The notes beneath the pieces were generated by a model. The model was not told the DNA's origin. It saw nothing but the letters and a program-made list of their open reading frames with translations, and did not search any database. Below, one piece after another: positions 17,108-27,540 of a stretch of DNA of 64,000 nucleotides (the stretch's first letter is position 1; every line of letters starts with the position of its first letter). The DNA is from Spirosoma utsteinense (GTDB lineage Bacteria; Bacteroidota; Bacteroidia; Cytophagales; Spirosomataceae). The position numbers were made by a program, and so were the translations under genes. Where the stretch lies: contig NZ_VFIA01000004.1 of assembly GCF_014282275.1 (NCBI RefSeq), positions 1 to 64,000 of the forward strand, read 5' to 3'.

Positions 17108-18874
17108 TTACTTCAGTCTAATCTGCGAAACACTCGCGCCGGCGGGTACCATTGGGAATACATTTTCTTCTTTCTCAACAATCACTTCGAGTAGGAAGGG
17201 GCCGTCGTGTGCCAGCATCGTATCGAGAGCATCAGACAGGTTGTCGCGTTCGGAGCAGGTTTGCCCATCCATACCAAAGCCGCGGGCAATGGTAATAAAG
17301 TCGGGGTTTTGCAGCTCCACAAACGAATAGCGCCGGTCGTGAAAGAGCTGCTGCCACTGCCGGACCATACCCAGAAAATTATTGTTCAGGATGATGGCTT
17401 TAACCGGCTGCTTGTTCTGGACAATGGTTCCCAGCTCCTGCAGGGTCATCTGGAAACAGCCATCGCCGATAACCGCAACTACCTGCCGGTCGGGTGCACC
17501 AACCTGCGCACCAAAAGCGGCTGGTAAGGCAAAGCCCATCGTGCCCATACCACCCGAGGTGACAAGGCTATTGGGCCGGCGGAACTGGTAGTAGCGGGAG
17601 GCCATCATCTGATGCTGACCAACGTCGGTAACCAGAATGGCTTCACCCTTGGTTTTCGTGGAGAGCATATCGATCACTTCCGCCATTTTGATCTTCTCGC
17701 CGTTGTTGGTTAGCTCCGGCACCGTAATCTGCTCGTGTTCGATGGCTTCATACTTCCGGAATTCGTTGCGCCATACCGTGTGGTCATTGGCGTTGACAAG
17801 TGGAATCAGCGCCTTCAAAACCTCTTTCGCATCGCCTATAACCGGCGCATCGGCATGGATGATCTTGTCGATTTCCGATGGATCGATCTCGATATGAACA
17901 ACTTTCGCCTGTTTGATGTATTTGCTGGCATCGCCCGTGACCCGATCATCGAAACGCATACCAATGGCAATGATCACATCGGCTTCATCGGTCAGGACGT
18001 TGGTGCCGTAATTGCCGTGCATACCCAGCCAGCCTACATAAAGCGGGTGATTCGTGGAGATGGTCGACTGGCCCAGCAGCGTTGTTGCTACGGGAATACC
18101 CGTCTTCTCGATGAATTCAAGTAATTCGCCTTCGGCTTTGGCAATCTGAACGCCATGACCAACGAAAATGTAAGGGCGTTTGGCTTCGTTGATGAGCTTA
18201 GCCGCTGCTTCGACCTGCTCTTTCTTCGGCACCAGGCGTGGTCGGTAGCTAACGATAGACCGGCACCGTTCGTAAGCGAAGGGTTTTGTCAGCATTTCCA
18301 GCTGCGCACTTTTCGTGATATCGATCAGCACAGGTCCGGGTCGGCCCGACTGCGCGATGTAAAATGCCTTCGACAGAATATCCGGTACTTCGTTTGCATC
18401 GGTTATCTGGTAATTCCATTTCGTAATCGGCATGGTAATACCAATTACATCGGCCTCCTGGAAGGCATCGGTGCCGAGCAGTTTCTTGCCTACCTGCCCA
18501 ACAATACAGACCATAGGCGTGGAGTCGATCAGCGCATCGGCAATGGCTGTTACCAGATTAGTAGCCCCCGGTCCTGATGTAACCAGACAAACGCCCGCCC
18601 GACCTGTTACACGGGCATAGCCCTGAGCTGCATGACCTGCACCTTGTTCATGACGCACAAGGATATGGTTGATCCGGTCCTGAAAATCATACAACGCATC
18701 GTAAACAGGCATGATCGCTCCGCCGGGATAGCCAAAAATGGTGTCTACGCCCTCGGCTACCAGTGCCCGCATCAAGGCCTGCGAGCCGTTGATGTAGGCA
18801 GGTGCCAGAGTAACCGCTGGTGCTGTGTCTACTGCGTGGGCGATTTCCGGTTCAGTACTGGCGATTGCTTCCAT
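17108..18874 (-). CDS. ilvB: acetolactate synthase large subunit
   Basis: A ThDP- and FAD-dependent enzyme that condenses two pyruvates, or pyruvate and 2-oxobutyrate. In 588 residues the catalytic Glu76 lies in RHEQGAGHAAQGYAR (residues 74-88) and the ThDP-Mg motif begins GDGCFQMTLQELG near residue 465 and ends with NNNFLGM. The first 27 residues are an Ala-rich extension not needed for the fold. A decayed hepT gene lies directly upstream, followed by mntA and ilvD. Confidence 0.96.
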   Translation of the reverse strand: MEAIASTEPEIAHAVDTAPAVTLAPAYINGSQALMRALVAEGVDTIFGYPGGAIMPVYDALYDFQDRINHILVRHEQGAGHAAQGYARVTGRAGVCLVTSGPGATNLVTAIADALIDSTPMVCIVGQVGKKLLGTDAFQEADVIGITMPITKWNYQITDANEVPDILSKAFYIAQSGRPGPVLIDITKSAQLEMLTKPFAYERCRSIVSYRPRLVPKKEQVEAAAKLINEAKRPYIFVGHGVQIAKAEGELLEFIEKTGIPVATTLLGQSTISTNHPLYVGWLGMHGNYGTNVLTDEADVIIAIGMRFDDRVTGDASKYIKQAKVVHIEIDPSEIDKIIHADAPVIGDAKEVLKALIPLVNANDHTVWRNEFRKYEAIEHEQITVPELTNNGEKIKMAEVIDMLSTKTKGEAILVTDVGQHQMMASRYYQFRRPNSLVTSGGMGTMGFALPAAFGAQVGAPDRQVVAVIGDGCFQMTLQELGTIVQNKQPVKAIILNNNFLGMVRQWQQLFHDRRYSFVELQNPDFITIARGFGMDGQTCSERDNLSDALDTMLAHDGPFLLEVIVEKEENVFPMVPAGASVSQIRLK

Positions 18875-18920
18875 GATGTATGGTCAATTTAAAAGTCGTA
18901 TTCAGTTTGTTGATTTACTG

Positions 18921-19267
18921 TTACTCTTCGCTTGTAAGTATTTCGTAAATAGTTTCCAGTTCAATTAAGAGCGGTGTAACGTCATTTGAAATTGTTGTCC
19001 AAACTACTGTCAAGTCAACCTGAATGTAGTCGTGAATAAGTTTGTCACGCATTCCGGCTAAGCTCGCCAGGGAATTTGGGTAAACCGATTTCTAATGGTT
19101 TAGGAGAGTCGTTTTGTCGCTTCTCCCATTATTTCAAATTGCCGGATGCAGGCATCTTGCGTTCGGGTATCTATCAAAAAATTAGCTTCCTCCATATCAT
19201 CCGTATAGTTGCTAATTCACTGTAAGGCCTGTAAAGTGTGCTCTATGTAGACGAGATCATCCTTCAT
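18921..19267 (-). pseudogene. broken HepT-type HEPN toxin gene
   Basis: From the ATG at 19267 the minus strand reads as a HepT protein (MKDDLVYIEHTLQALQ, then ISNYTDDMEEANFLID, TQDACIRQFEIMGEATKRL). It is interrupted by TGA at 19219-19217 and TAA at 19102-19100, with a frameshift near 19060. The other frame then gives MRDKLIHDYIQVDL from 19052 to a normal TAA at 18921. The HEPN active-site motif R-x4-H-x-Y (RDKLIHDY) survives in the remnant. Both stops could come from single C-to-T changes. It starts 9 bases after the mntA stop, the standard order of this toxin-antitoxin pair. Confidence 0.88.
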
Positions 19268-19276
19268 AGATAATTT

Positions 19277-19546
19277 TCAGGCTTGGAGAACATGTCTTTT
19301 CAAGCGTTCATTAGTTAGTGCTCCTTCCGATACTAAATCCACTTTAGTTGCCAATTTTTCGGATAACTCATCCTCTATTTGAACAAACGTCAATAGTGAT
19401 ACGGGCTTTCCTAACTTAATTAGACTGTCTAAATCACTATCTGGCCTGTTTTTACCCCGCGCCCATGATCCAAAAATGCCTATCCATTCTGGTTGATACG
19501 GTTTCAGGTAATTGAGAATGGCTTGGTTTTGGCTGGCTGTTGTCAT
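19277..19546 (-). CDS. mntA: MntA-type nucleotidyltransferase, antitoxin of HepT
   Basis: An 89-residue minimal nucleotidyltransferase from the ATG at 19546. The motif GSWARGKNRPDSDLDSL (residues 26-42) gives the Gly-Ser and the D38-x-D40 metal pair, and KVDLV (68-72) offers the third Asp. In characterised pairs MntA AMPylates the HepT Tyr and blocks its RNase activity. Here the antitoxin frame is intact while its toxin is broken. It sits between ilvD and ilvB, 63 bases after ilvD. The start at 19573 would add nine residues without family support. Confidence 0.88.
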   Translation of the reverse strand: MTTASQNQAILNYLKPYQPEWIGIFGSWARGKNRPDSDLDSLIKLGKPVSLLTFVQIEDELSEKLATKVDLVSEGALTNERLKRHVLQA

Positions 19547-19609
19547 GACTTGCCTAGTTATAACTACATACAAATCAACTATTTGATCACTTGAGTTTGA
19601 CAGTTATTG

Positions 19610-21310
19610 CTAAACCTCATCCGTTACGCACCCTTCGCTGGCTGATTTTACGTTGCGGATGTATTTACCTAACACGCCTTTTGTAAATGGAGGGGCGGGT
19701 TGCTTCCACTCGCTTTTGCGTTGCGCCATTTCTTCATCCGAAATGTGTAGTATCAGCTGGCGCGTAGTAGCGTCAATCGTGATGCGGTCGCCGTTATGCA
19801 CCAAGGCAATAGGACCACCGTCGAAAGCCTCGGGTGTAACGTGACCCACCACAAAGCCGTGGGTGCCGCCCGAGAAACGGCCGTCGGTAATTAAGGCTAC
19901 TTTGTCGCCGAGACCCGCGCCCATGATGGCCGAGGTTGGTTTCAGCATTTCGCTCATGCCCGGTCCACCTTTGGGACCAGCATTCCGGATAACGATAACC
20001 TGACCCGGCAAAATTTCACCCTTTTGAAGCGCATCGATCACTTCGCCTTCGTGTTCGCAAACCTTGGCGGTACCATCGAACTGCATACCTTCTTTACCCG
20101 TGATTTTGGCGACCGATCCATTGGGTGCCAGGTTACCGCGCAAAATTTGAATATGTCCGGTTTTCTTGATTGGATTCGTGATCGGCCGTACGATGGATTG
20201 TGTTTCGAAGTTCAGACTGTCTATATCGGCGAGGTTTTCGGCTATGGTTTTACCCGTTACCGTCATGCAGTCACCATGGATCATGCCTTGTTCATATAGG
20301 TACTTCATCACGGCTGGAACACCGCCAATGGCCAGCATGTCTTCCATGTAATATTTGCCGCTCGGCTTCAGATCGGCCAGAAAGGGAACCCGGTCACTAA
20401 TGGCCTGAATCTCGTCGAGCGTCAGGTTAATGTCAACAGCCCGCGCAATGGCCAGATAATGGAGTACGGCATTGGTTGAGCCGCCCAATGCCATAACAAT
20501 GGTAAGCGCGTTTTCGAGCGATTTCCGGGTAATGATATCTTTTGGAATGATATTCTGCTCCAGCAATATCCGCATGGCGGCACCAATTTTCTTGCACTCT
20601 TCCTGCTTGCCTGTGTGGGTGGCGGGGTAGCTGCTGCTGAACGGCAAGCTCAGGCCCATAGCCTCGATACTCGCGGCCATAGTATTGGCCGTGTACATTC
20701 CACCACAGGCACCGGCACCCGGAATGGCGTTCTTGATAACACCTTCGTAATCTTCGTCGGAGATGTTACCCGCATATTTTTTTCCCAGCGCTTCAAACGC
20801 CGAAACGATATCTAATTTCTGTCCCTTGTAATGACCCGACCGAATGGTGCCACCGTAAACCATGATACCGGGCCGGTCAAGACGGGCCATAGCCATTACA
20901 GCACCCGGCATGTTTTTATCACAGCCAACAACCGTTACCACACCATCGTACCACTGAGCAGCTACCACCGATTCGATAGAGTCGGCAATGAGGTCGCGGC
21001 TGGGTAACGAATAGCGCATGCCATCGTTGCCGTTGGTCATGCCATCTGATACACCGATCGTGTTAAAAATCAAGCCAACCAGTCCGTTCGCCTGTATCCC
21101 CTGTTTGACGTAGACCGAGAGGCCGTTCAAGTGCATGTTGCAGGTGTTACCCTCATACCCTGTACTGGCAATGCCAATCTGAGGTTTCTGCATGTCGGCC
21201 TCACTCAGGCCCACGCCATAGAGCATAGCCTTTGCCGCTGGGTTGCTGATCTCTTGGGTTAGGGTACGACTGAAACGGTTTAATGCGGTAACAGGTTGAT
21301 CGGTAAGCAT
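19610..21310 (-). CDS. ilvD: dihydroxy-acid dehydratase
   Basis: An iron-sulfur dehydratase acting on dihydroxyisovalerate and dihydroxymethylvalerate, shared by valine, leucine and isoleucine synthesis. The 566 residues are the standard length. Cluster cysteines lie in [15 protein letters not shown] near residue 127 and [14 protein letters not shown] near 199. [10 protein letters not shown] and the C-terminal [15 protein letters not shown] region are also diagnostic. It is the first gene of the ilv block, with its own promoter and tandem operator about 40 bases upstream. Confidence 0.97.
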   Translation of the reverse strand: MLTDQPVTALNRFSRTLTQEISNPAAKAMLYGVGLSEADMQKPQIGIASTGYEGNTCNMHLNGLSVYVKQGIQANGLVGLIFNTIGVSDGMTNGNDGMRYSLPSRDLIADSIESVVAAQWYDGVVTVVGCDKNMPGAVMAMARLDRPGIMVYGGTIRSGHYKGQKLDIVSAFEALGKKYAGNISDEDYEGVIKNAIPGAGACGGMYTANTMAASIEAMGLSLPFSSSYPATHTGKQEECKKIGAAMRILLEQNIIPKDIITRKSLENALTIVMALGGSTNAVLHYLAIARAVDINLTLDEIQAISDRVPFLADLKPSGKYYMEDMLAIGGVPAVMKYLYEQGMIHGDCMTVTGKTIAENLADIDSLNFETQSIVRPITNPIKKTGHIQILRGNLAPNGSVAKITGKEGMQFDGTAKVCEHEGEVIDALQKGEILPGQVIVIRNAGPKGGPGMSEMLKPTSAIMGAGLGDKVALITDGRFSGGTHGFVVGHVTPEAFDGGPIALVHNGDRITIDATTRQLILHISDEEMAQRKSEWKQPAPPFTKGVLGKYIRNVKSASEGCVTDEV

Positions 21311-21322
21311 AATTAATATTTA

Positions 21323-21351
21323 GCGAAATTTCGCTGATAGTGTAATAACGC
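21323..21351 (-). promoter_or_regulatory. tandem palindromic operator, ilvD copy
   Basis: Minus strand: GCGTTATTACAC (21351-21340), five bases, then GCGAAATTTCGC (21334-21323), ending 12 bases before the ilvD ATG. The order, spacing and position relative to the -7 box match the leuA copy at 2161-2189. The perfect palindrome is identical in both. The other element is identical at 11 of 12 bases when compared on opposite strands. Confidence 0.75.
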
Positions 21352-21352
21352 C

Positions 21353-21384
21353 GTAAATTAAGGAGAAGTTGCTGTAATAGGCAA
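21353..21384 (-). promoter_or_regulatory. ilvD promoter
   Basis: A weak Bacteroidetes-type promoter on the minus strand: TTG (21384-21382), 21 bases, TAATTTAC (21360-21353), which differs from TAnnTTTG at its last two bases. The first operator palindrome begins one base downstream of the box. Confidence 0.5.
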
Positions 21385-21455
21385 GAAAAATCCGGTTTAC
21401 GGTTAAAAAAACGCTATCAAACTTCAGACCTTTGCTGACGATATCAGTCAATACT

Positions 21456-22265
21456 ATGGTAACCGAGAACGCATCTCATTACGATCACCTGGAGCAGATG
21501 TCTGTCTATGACCTACTCTCCAACATCAATAAGGAAGATAAAACGGTCCCGATGGCGGTTGAGCAGGCCATTCCCCAGATCGAAGCGCTGGTCACCCAGA
21601 TTGTAGCCCGGATGCGTCGGGGCGGGCGGCTAATCTACATTGGGGCAGGCACCAGCGGTCGTTTGGGTGTGGTTGATGCCTCGGAGTGCCCACCCACGTT
21701 TGGCGTTCCCTTCGAACTGGTACTTGGCCTGATGGCGGGTGGTGACGGGGCTATCCGAAAAGCGGTGGAGAATGCCGAGGACGATGCCGAACAGGCATGG
21801 AAAGATATTGCTCCCTACAGACCAAACCCCAACGATACGGTCATTGGCATAGCGGCTTCTGGCCGTACGCCCTACGTTATCGGTGGTTTGAATCAGGCAC
21901 GGGAAGCAGGCTTGCTAACGGGCTGCGTGGTATGTAACCCCGGCTCGGCGGTGGCGCAGGCTGCTGAATTTCCGGTGGAGGTAGTAACCGGACCGGAGTT
22001 CCTGACGGGCAGCACTCGTATGAAGGCTGGTACGGCGCAGAAATTGGTGCTCAACATGATCTCGACGGCGGTTATGATTCAACTGGGCCGTGTGAAGGGC
22101 AACAAGATGGTAGACATGCAACTGACCAATATAAAACTACAGGACCGGGCAGCTAAAATGGTCATGAGCGAAATTGGGGTCGGTCGGGAACAGGCAGAAG
22201 CGCTGTTAGCGCAATTTGGTAATGTCCGGGGCGCTATTGACGGCTTTGCACAAACCAATAAATAA
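21456..22265 (+). CDS. murQ: N-acetylmuramic acid 6-phosphate etherase
   Basis: It cleaves the lactyl ether of MurNAc-6-phosphate to give GlcNAc-6-phosphate in peptidoglycan recycling. From the ATG at 21456 the protein is 269 residues, close to the family length of about 270-300. The SIS-domain signature RLIYIGAGTSGRLGVVDASE and VIGIAASGRTPYVIGGL are present, and the C-terminal helical region is normal. It diverges from ilvD. A GACCTTTG at 21427-21434 is a near match to the -7 box. No murP or anmK gene is nearby. Confidence 0.94.
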   Translation: MVTENASHYDHLEQMSVYDLLSNINKEDKTVPMAVEQAIPQIEALVTQIVARMRRGGRLIYIGAGTSGRLGVVDASECPPTFGVPFELVLGLMAGGDGAIRKAVENAEDDAEQAWKDIAPYRPNPNDTVIGIAASGRTPYVIGGLNQAREAGLLTGCVVCNPGSAVAQAAEFPVEVVTGPEFLTGSTRMKAGTAQKLVLNMISTAVMIQLGRVKGNKMVDMQLTNIKLQDRAAKMVMSEIGVGREQAEALLAQFGNVRGAIDGFAQTNK

Positions 22266-22304
22266 CGTGGATTAGGGACTAGTATGAATGTAAACAAAAC
22301 ACAA

Positions 22305-22338
22305 TGTTGTCATCCCGACGATAGGAGGGATGACAACA
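22305..22338 (+). terminator. inverted repeat after murQ, probable terminator
   Basis: TGTTGTCATCCC (22305-22316) and GGGATGACAACA (22327-22338) are exact reverse complements around 10 bases, 40 bases past the murQ stop. No T-run follows, so termination strength is uncertain. Confidence 0.6.
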
Positions 22339-22454
22339 TAAGGCTAATTCTAACTGGCTTATTGTCAGTTATTTGTTGTCAGCGTTAGCCATAATTCACG
22401 TTAAATAGGCTGCTGTTAAAATAAGTTGCCTGAGTTGAACGTCTCTCCTTTCTG

Positions 22455-23063
22455 ATGACAAATCGGAAAATGATAGACAACGTAATTTTGTTGATTGGAC
22501 GCAATCCTGGCGTACTGGCTGGTTTAGCCGCGGCCTTAGTAAATGAAGGTTATTTGGTCCGTACAACAGACCTTGTTGAACAAGCCAGCAGCCAGTTTAA
22601 TGCTGCGGAGATAAACCTGATCGCGTTTGGACGTGGCGTTGACGCCGTGACGAATGCCCGCTTGAGAGCTGACTTTTTATCCCAAAATCCAGAAGTACTG
22701 TTTGTAGATGGCTTAGCCCCTGTTATTCCCTTGCTGGTTAGACAGATTAAACAGGCTCTGTCAGGTAATCAGACGGTAGAAAGAACACTCATCAAGTTTA
22801 CTTGTCAGCCAACCCGGCAGCTGGAAGTAGACGTTACGGTAACTGAAGCCTGCCGGTTAACCATCGAGGTATATGAGCTTGACGCTGTTCATACATCTCA
22901 CCAACAGACACTGGTCTCTACCTACGTTAGCGCTGGCACCCATACATTCAAAATCGATGGGCAGTATGCTGTTTCTTCAACGATTAGCTTTCTGGTAGCC
23001 GGTGTAGATAACGGCGAACTACTGGTTTTACCAATAGGACCAAACAAGCCCCTTCAACTATAA
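22455..23063 (+). CDS. unrecognised two-part protein
   Basis: A 202-residue protein I do not recognise. Residues 8-60 (NVILLIGRNPGVLAGLAAAL and onward) look like a Rossmann-type beta-alpha start with a glycine loop, as in dehydrogenases or degenerate receiver domains. Residues 62-115 (RADFLSQNPEVLFVDGLAPV) continue the alternating pattern. From about residue 117 the sequence becomes beta-rich and resembles a C-terminal sandwich. No catalytic motif is visible. It converges on the epimerase gene with only six bases between their stops. Confidence 0.75.
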   Translation: MTNRKMIDNVILLIGRNPGVLAGLAAALVNEGYLVRTTDLVEQASSQFNAAEINLIAFGRGVDAVTNARLRADFLSQNPEVLFVDGLAPVIPLLVRQIKQALSGNQTVERTLIKFTCQPTRQLEVDVTVTEACRLTIEVYELDAVHTSHQQTLVSTYVSAGTHTFKIDGQYAVSSTISFLVAGVDNGELLVLPIGPNKPLQL

Positions 23064-23069
23064 ATTGGC

Positions 23070-24269
23070 CTAAATAACCCGGACGTTACGCGCCAATGGT
23101 TGTAACTGACCACACTTGATGAGGGTTTTAGCTGTTTCGGCCAGACATTTGATCAGTGAGAAACAGCCGGTCTCTGGTATGGATTTAGCGGATAACAAAG
23201 GGAGTTGCTGTTGATCCAAAGCAAGATGCCACCCGTTTTGTTTAGCATCGGGGAAATGCTGGAAGGTGTACGTATGGATGCGCTTGAACCACTTGGAGCA
23301 GTCGGGGTGACGCGTTTGAAAATACCCCTTCACCAGGCAGGATATGGCTTCAACATGTACCCATGCCCACTTTTGTTGCGCATCCGGAAAAATTGACACC
23401 TGACCCTTAACGTCGATATACTGATTGAGTCCGCCCATCGCTTCGTCCCATGCCTGCTCACACAGATGAAGACACCAGGTTACAACCTGCATGGTCATTT
23501 TACGATCGCCGTTTTCGGCGCAGAGGTCCAGCAGATAGCCAGCTGTTTGAAACGTTAATCCAACGTTCAGCCGCCGACCTTCCGGCGTGTTGATAAACCC
23601 GCCTTCCGGCAGGATGTATTCGCGCAGTATATTGGTACGGCGGTCCAGAAATTCGGCTATGATTTCCTGAAGGGCCATGTCGGCAACGGCCTTCCCCGCT
23701 TCTTCATCAAGAAGGGGTTGCATATCCAGTACCGCTTTCAATAACTGGGTTGCTTCGCTCAGGTGCCGGACTTGGCGGTAGCCACCAATTTCCTGCTGCT
23801 GTGCCCGGCTTTTGTCCCGTTGTTCGAGCAGTTGCCCAAATACCTGTTTGGCCAGCATGGCCCATTCATCTTCGCCGGTGGCGCGATGAAGCTGGGCGTA
23901 AGCCATCACCGTTGTAGAAGCCGGGATAGTGCTGGTTGCGGGGCTGAGCGGACGACCACGCCGGTCGAGCTGGCTGTAGCAGTCGAGCGTTTCTGTATGA
24001 GCAAACTGGCTCAGCAGATTACCGCCGTGACGGGCATGGTCCAGCCAGGCGGGCTGGCCATCGAACGTATTATAGAGCCAGGCAAAAGCCCACACTTGCT
24101 GTGCCTGGGCGGCAACGGATTTATCACCTTCGATAACATCGCCCGTTGCTGACAGCATGTCGAAATAGCCACCACACAGCGAGTCCCGGCTGTTCTTAAG
24201 CCAGAAAGGCACTACCTGTCGAAGTAGTGCCTGTTGGTAATCGGCGGATAGCTTTTGAAAATCAAGCAC
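23070..24269 (-). CDS. N-acylglucosamine 2-epimerase family protein
   Basis: A 399-residue (alpha/alpha)6-barrel sugar epimerase or isomerase of the AGE/cellobiose epimerase group. Family marks are FWLKNSRDSLCGGYFDML (residues 22-39), EGDKSVAAQAQQVWAFAWLY (47-66) and the late W-rich segment around QKWAWVHVEAISCL. Substrate preference cannot be decided from sequence; candidates are N-acylglucosamine, mannose or beta-1,4-disaccharides. The start appears to be GTG. It precedes lon's 3' end by 23 bases on the same strand. Confidence 0.87.
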   Translation of the reverse strand: MLDFQKLSADYQQALLRQVVPFWLKNSRDSLCGGYFDMLSATGDVIEGDKSVAAQAQQVWAFAWLYNTFDGQPAWLDHARHGGNLLSQFAHTETLDCYSQLDRRGRPLSPATSTIPASTTVMAYAQLHRATGEDEWAMLAKQVFGQLLEQRDKSRAQQQEIGGYRQVRHLSEATQLLKAVLDMQPLLDEEAGKAVADMALQEIIAEFLDRRTNILREYILPEGGFINTPEGRRLNVGLTFQTAGYLLDLCAENGDRKMTMQVVTWCLHLCEQAWDEAMGGLNQYIDVKGQVSIFPDAQQKWAWVHVEAISCLVKGYFQTRHPDCSKWFKRIHTYTFQHFPDAKQNGWHLALDQQQLPLLSAKSIPETGCFSLIKCLAETAKTLIKCGQLQPLARNVRVI

Positions 24270-24292
24270 AGAAACATCCGAAACAAGGTTCG

Positions 24293-26782
24293 TTAATATA
24301 CCCGCTCCACTTCGCGATGCTCCTTATCTTCAGGCAGCACGAACTTCATAGGTTTCCCGACCTGGCCTGGCAACAGGGCTATTTCAAGCACCTGATCCAC
24401 CGAATCGGCATAATGAAACGTGAGGTCTTTGATGTAACTCTGATTGATTTCATCGATGTCTTTCCGGTTTTTCGTGCAGAGAATCAACTCTTTGATACCC
24501 GCCCGGTTTGCCGCCAGAATCTTCTCTTTAATGCCACCCACTGGCAGAACCTTTCCGCGAAGGGTTATCTCACCCGTCATCGCCAGATAAGGTTTCACCT
24601 TACGCTGTGTATAGATCGATGCCATCGATGTCAGCATGGTAATACCCGCCGAAGGACCGTCTTTAGGTACGGCTCCAGCCGGAATGTGAACGTGCAGATC
24701 GTAATGGTTAAACGTCCGGTAGTCGATACCCAGATCGTCGGCATGGGCTTTGAGGTAGGATAGAGCCGTTATCGCCGACTCTTTCATAACATCGCCCAAC
24801 TGTCCCGACAGGGTTAGCACTCCTTTGCCGCGACTGAGACTCGACTCGATCAGTAGAATCTCACCACCCACCTGCGTCCAGGCCAGTCCCGTAACGATAC
24901 CTGCAATGTCGTCGTCGGCGTAGAGTTCCTTATCGAAAATCTCGGCCCCCAGCATCTTCGGTACATCGACGGCTTTAACGGTATGGTTGTACTCCTCCTC
25001 CATGGCAATGGACTTGGCTACCTTCCGGATCGTTGCGCCTATCTTTTGTTCTAGGTTACGAACGCCTGATTCACGGGTATATCCTTCGATAATCCGTAAA
25101 ATGGCTTTGTCTTCGAATAGCAAATCCTTCGGCTTGAGCCCATGGTCTTTGCGCTGTTTTGGGATCAGGTATTTCTTGGCAATCTGTACCTTCTCTTCCA
25201 CGGTGTAACCGGCAATATCGATGATCTCCATCCGGTCGCGCAGGGCGGGATGAATAGTATCGAGGGAGTTGGCCGTAGCAATGAATAACACCCGCGACAG
25301 ATCGAACTCAGTCTCCAGGTAATTATCCATGAACGTCGAGTTTTGTTCGGGGTCCAGTACTTCGAGCAAGGCCGATGAGGGATCGCCCCGGAAGTCGGAA
25401 CTCACTTTATCGATCTCGTCCAGGATGAACACCGGATTGGCCGTTCCGCACTTACGTACGTTCTGGATAATCTTGCCCGGCATGGCGCCAATGTATGTCT
25501 TGCGGTGACCGCGAATTTCGGCCTCGTCATGAACGCCACCAAGGGCCATCCGACTGTATTTACGGCCCAACGCTTTGGCGATCGACTTGCCCAGCGATGT
25601 TTTCCCAACCCCGGGAGGGCCGTAGAGACAAAGGATGGGCGCTTTCATATCGTTTTTCAGCTTCAGAACGGCCAGATACTCAATGATCCGTTCCTTCACT
25701 TTTTCGAGCCCGAAATGGTCGCCATCCAGAATTTTCTGCGCCCGCTTGAGGTCGAAATTATCTTTAGTGTATTCGTTCCAGGGCAGGTCGACCATCAGTT
25801 CGATGTAGTTCATCGTGACCGGGTACTCGGGCGCCATGGGGTTTATACGCTGTAACTTGTTCAGCTCTTTATCAAAATGAGAACGGACTTCGACAGGCCA
25901 CTTTTTACGATCGGCTTTCATGCGCAGCTCGTCAATTTCGCGGTCGGGATTGTCTATGCCCAACTCATCCTGCAACACCTTCATTTGCTGGCGCAAATAA
26001 TAATCGCGTTGCTGCTGATCGAGATCAGAGGAAGCTTTCGATTGAATTTCACGCTTCAGTTCAAGAAGCTGAACTTCACGAAGCATGTATTCGAGTAATA
26101 CGTTAGCCTGTTGATTTCCTTCAAGCAATTCCAGCAGGCGTTGTTTGTCGGCTACGTCGGCGTTGACATTCGACGAAAGGAAATGCAGTAAAAACGTGGG
26201 GCTTTCGATGTTATCGAGCGCAATACGGGCTTCCTGAGGAATTTCCGGATTAAGACGCAGCATTTTATAGGCCGCATCTTTCAGCGACTGCAACAGCGCT
26301 TTCCCTTCCTTCTTATTTACATTCGGAAACACGTCGTCTATCTGACGCACCTGCGCCGTCATAAACGGATCTTCCTGCGTGATCTGCTGAATCTCGAAGC
26401 GTTTCTTGCCCTGAATGATGATCGTAATATTTCCATCAGGCAGCGTTATCATCTTGATGATGTAAGCCACCGTACCAAAACGGTACAGATCGTCGGCAGT
26501 GGGTTCATCTTTCTGCTGGTTTAGCTGAGCCGTTACACCGATGATGCGATTTCCTTTATACGCTTTCTTGACAAGCCGAATCGACTTGGCCCGCCCAACC
26601 GTTACGGGAATAACCATACCCGGAAACAGTACCGTATTACGGACTGGCAGGATGGGTAAATTGGGTGGTAACTCATAATCTTCATCTATACCCTCCGGTG
26701 AGCCAAGCGGCACAATCTCCAGATTGTCCGAGTCAAAATCGGCCAGTAGTAACCGGGTAGCTAATTCGTTTTCTGAAATCAT
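24293..26782 (-). CDS. lon: ATP-dependent Lon protease
   Basis: A cytoplasmic AAA+ protease for damaged and regulatory proteins. From the ATG at 26782 it has 829 residues: an N-terminal substrate-binding LON domain ([19 protein letters not shown]), a helical part, the AAA+ module with Walker [10 protein letters not shown] near residue 392, and the protease domain with the Ser in [10 protein letters not shown] near 711 and the Lys in [11 protein letters not shown] near 750. These form the Lon Ser-Lys dyad. The upstream in-frame start at 26818 adds 12 residues of doubtful value. Transcribed alone on the minus strand. Confidence 0.96.
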   Translation of the reverse strand: MISENELATRLLLADFDSDNLEIVPLGSPEGIDEDYELPPNLPILPVRNTVLFPGMVIPVTVGRAKSIRLVKKAYKGNRIIGVTAQLNQQKDEPTADDLYRFGTVAYIIKMITLPDGNITIIIQGKKRFEIQQITQEDPFMTAQVRQIDDVFPNVNKKEGKALLQSLKDAAYKMLRLNPEIPQEARIALDNIESPTFLLHFLSSNVNADVADKQRLLELLEGNQQANVLLEYMLREVQLLELKREIQSKASSDLDQQQRDYYLRQQMKVLQDELGIDNPDREIDELRMKADRKKWPVEVRSHFDKELNKLQRINPMAPEYPVTMNYIELMVDLPWNEYTKDNFDLKRAQKILDGDHFGLEKVKERIIEYLAVLKLKNDMKAPILCLYGPPGVGKTSLGKSIAKALGRKYSRMALGGVHDEAEIRGHRKTYIGAMPGKIIQNVRKCGTANPVFILDEIDKVSSDFRGDPSSALLEVLDPEQNSTFMDNYLETEFDLSRVLFIATANSLDTIHPALRDRMEIIDIAGYTVEEKVQIAKKYLIPKQRKDHGLKPKDLLFEDKAILRIIEGYTRESGVRNLEQKIGATIRKVAKSIAMEEEYNHTVKAVDVPKMLGAEIFDKELYADDDIAGIVTGLAWTQVGGEILLIESSLSRGKGVLTLSGQLGDVMKESAITALSYLKAHADDLGIDYRTFNHYDLHVHIPAGAVPKDGPSAGITMLTSMASIYTQRKVKPYLAMTGEITLRGKVLPVGGIKEKILAANRAGIKELILCTKNRKDIDEINQSYIKDLTFHYADSVDQVLEIALLPGQVGKPMKFVLPEDKEHREVERVY

Positions 26783-26966
26783 AGGTACACTGTCAAACTG
26801 ACAGCCTTCAAAATGCATTGGGTGTCTATTCTTCGCGGACAGGAAAAGAAGTAAAGTAATAACAAGGGCCGTGCCAGATGTGCACGTTATGACGAGACGA
26901 CGGGCTGTTTGGCTATACCTACAAAATAAATAAACTTGGCGGCTACCACCTGAACAAATTTATTTA

Positions 26967-27458
26967 CTAGAAAGAAACATCTTGAACGGTCTGATTTTTC
27001 CGAAAAACGAATGTCTTTTTCTGACCCTGGTATTGAATATTGACCATATTTACCTGATCGTCAAACATTTCCATCAGAACGGTTTGCTTCAGGGACCCGC
27101 CCCGAAAAGCCTCAGCGTAAGGCATTTCCAGATATAACCAGTTAGCGTCGGCTTCTACTTCATGGCCTACATAGCTGAACTCTTTCGGTAGTTTCTGCGG
27201 AGATACATACGCAAAATGCGAACGGACGTATTTCTCGAGAATAGCGTCCGTTTTGCCGCCGGGTGCTAAATGAACCGTTGTATTCAACTCTCTGGAAAGC
27301 CCTTTCTCAAGATCGTCTGTAAATACCCGTATACTAATCTCGAAAATTTTTTCCTTCGCGTTATACTGCATCTGGGTAACACTGGCGTGAAAATCGTGTG
27401 CCGGTCGACTAGCAGTCAGGCTAACGAGTAAAAGGCCGCAGAGAATATTCTTGAACAC
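26967..27458 (-). CDS. DUF6702-type exported protein
   Basis: A 163-residue protein with a Sec signal peptide (residues 1-20, NILCGLLLVSLTASRPA) followed by HDFHASVTQMQYNAKEKIFE, the typical opening of DUF6702. Members are found in Bacteroidetes, often next to rseP, and have no known function. The mature part is predicted mostly beta. It begins with GTG, 82 bases after rseP on the same strand, and is likely co-transcribed with it. Confidence 0.85.
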   Translation of the reverse strand: MFKNILCGLLLVSLTASRPAHDFHASVTQMQYNAKEKIFEISIRVFTDDLEKGLSRELNTTVHLAPGGKTDAILEKYVRSHFAYVSPQKLPKEFSYVGHEVEADANWLYLEMPYAEAFRGGSLKQTVLMEMFDDQVNMVNIQYQGQKKTFVFRKNQTVQDVSF

Positions 27459-27540
27459 AGGAAATAGAGTACGTTTACGCAGCGCTTACAAAACCCCGCA
27501 ATCTCGGTAAAACCACTTAAGGTTCTTTACGTACAGGTTA

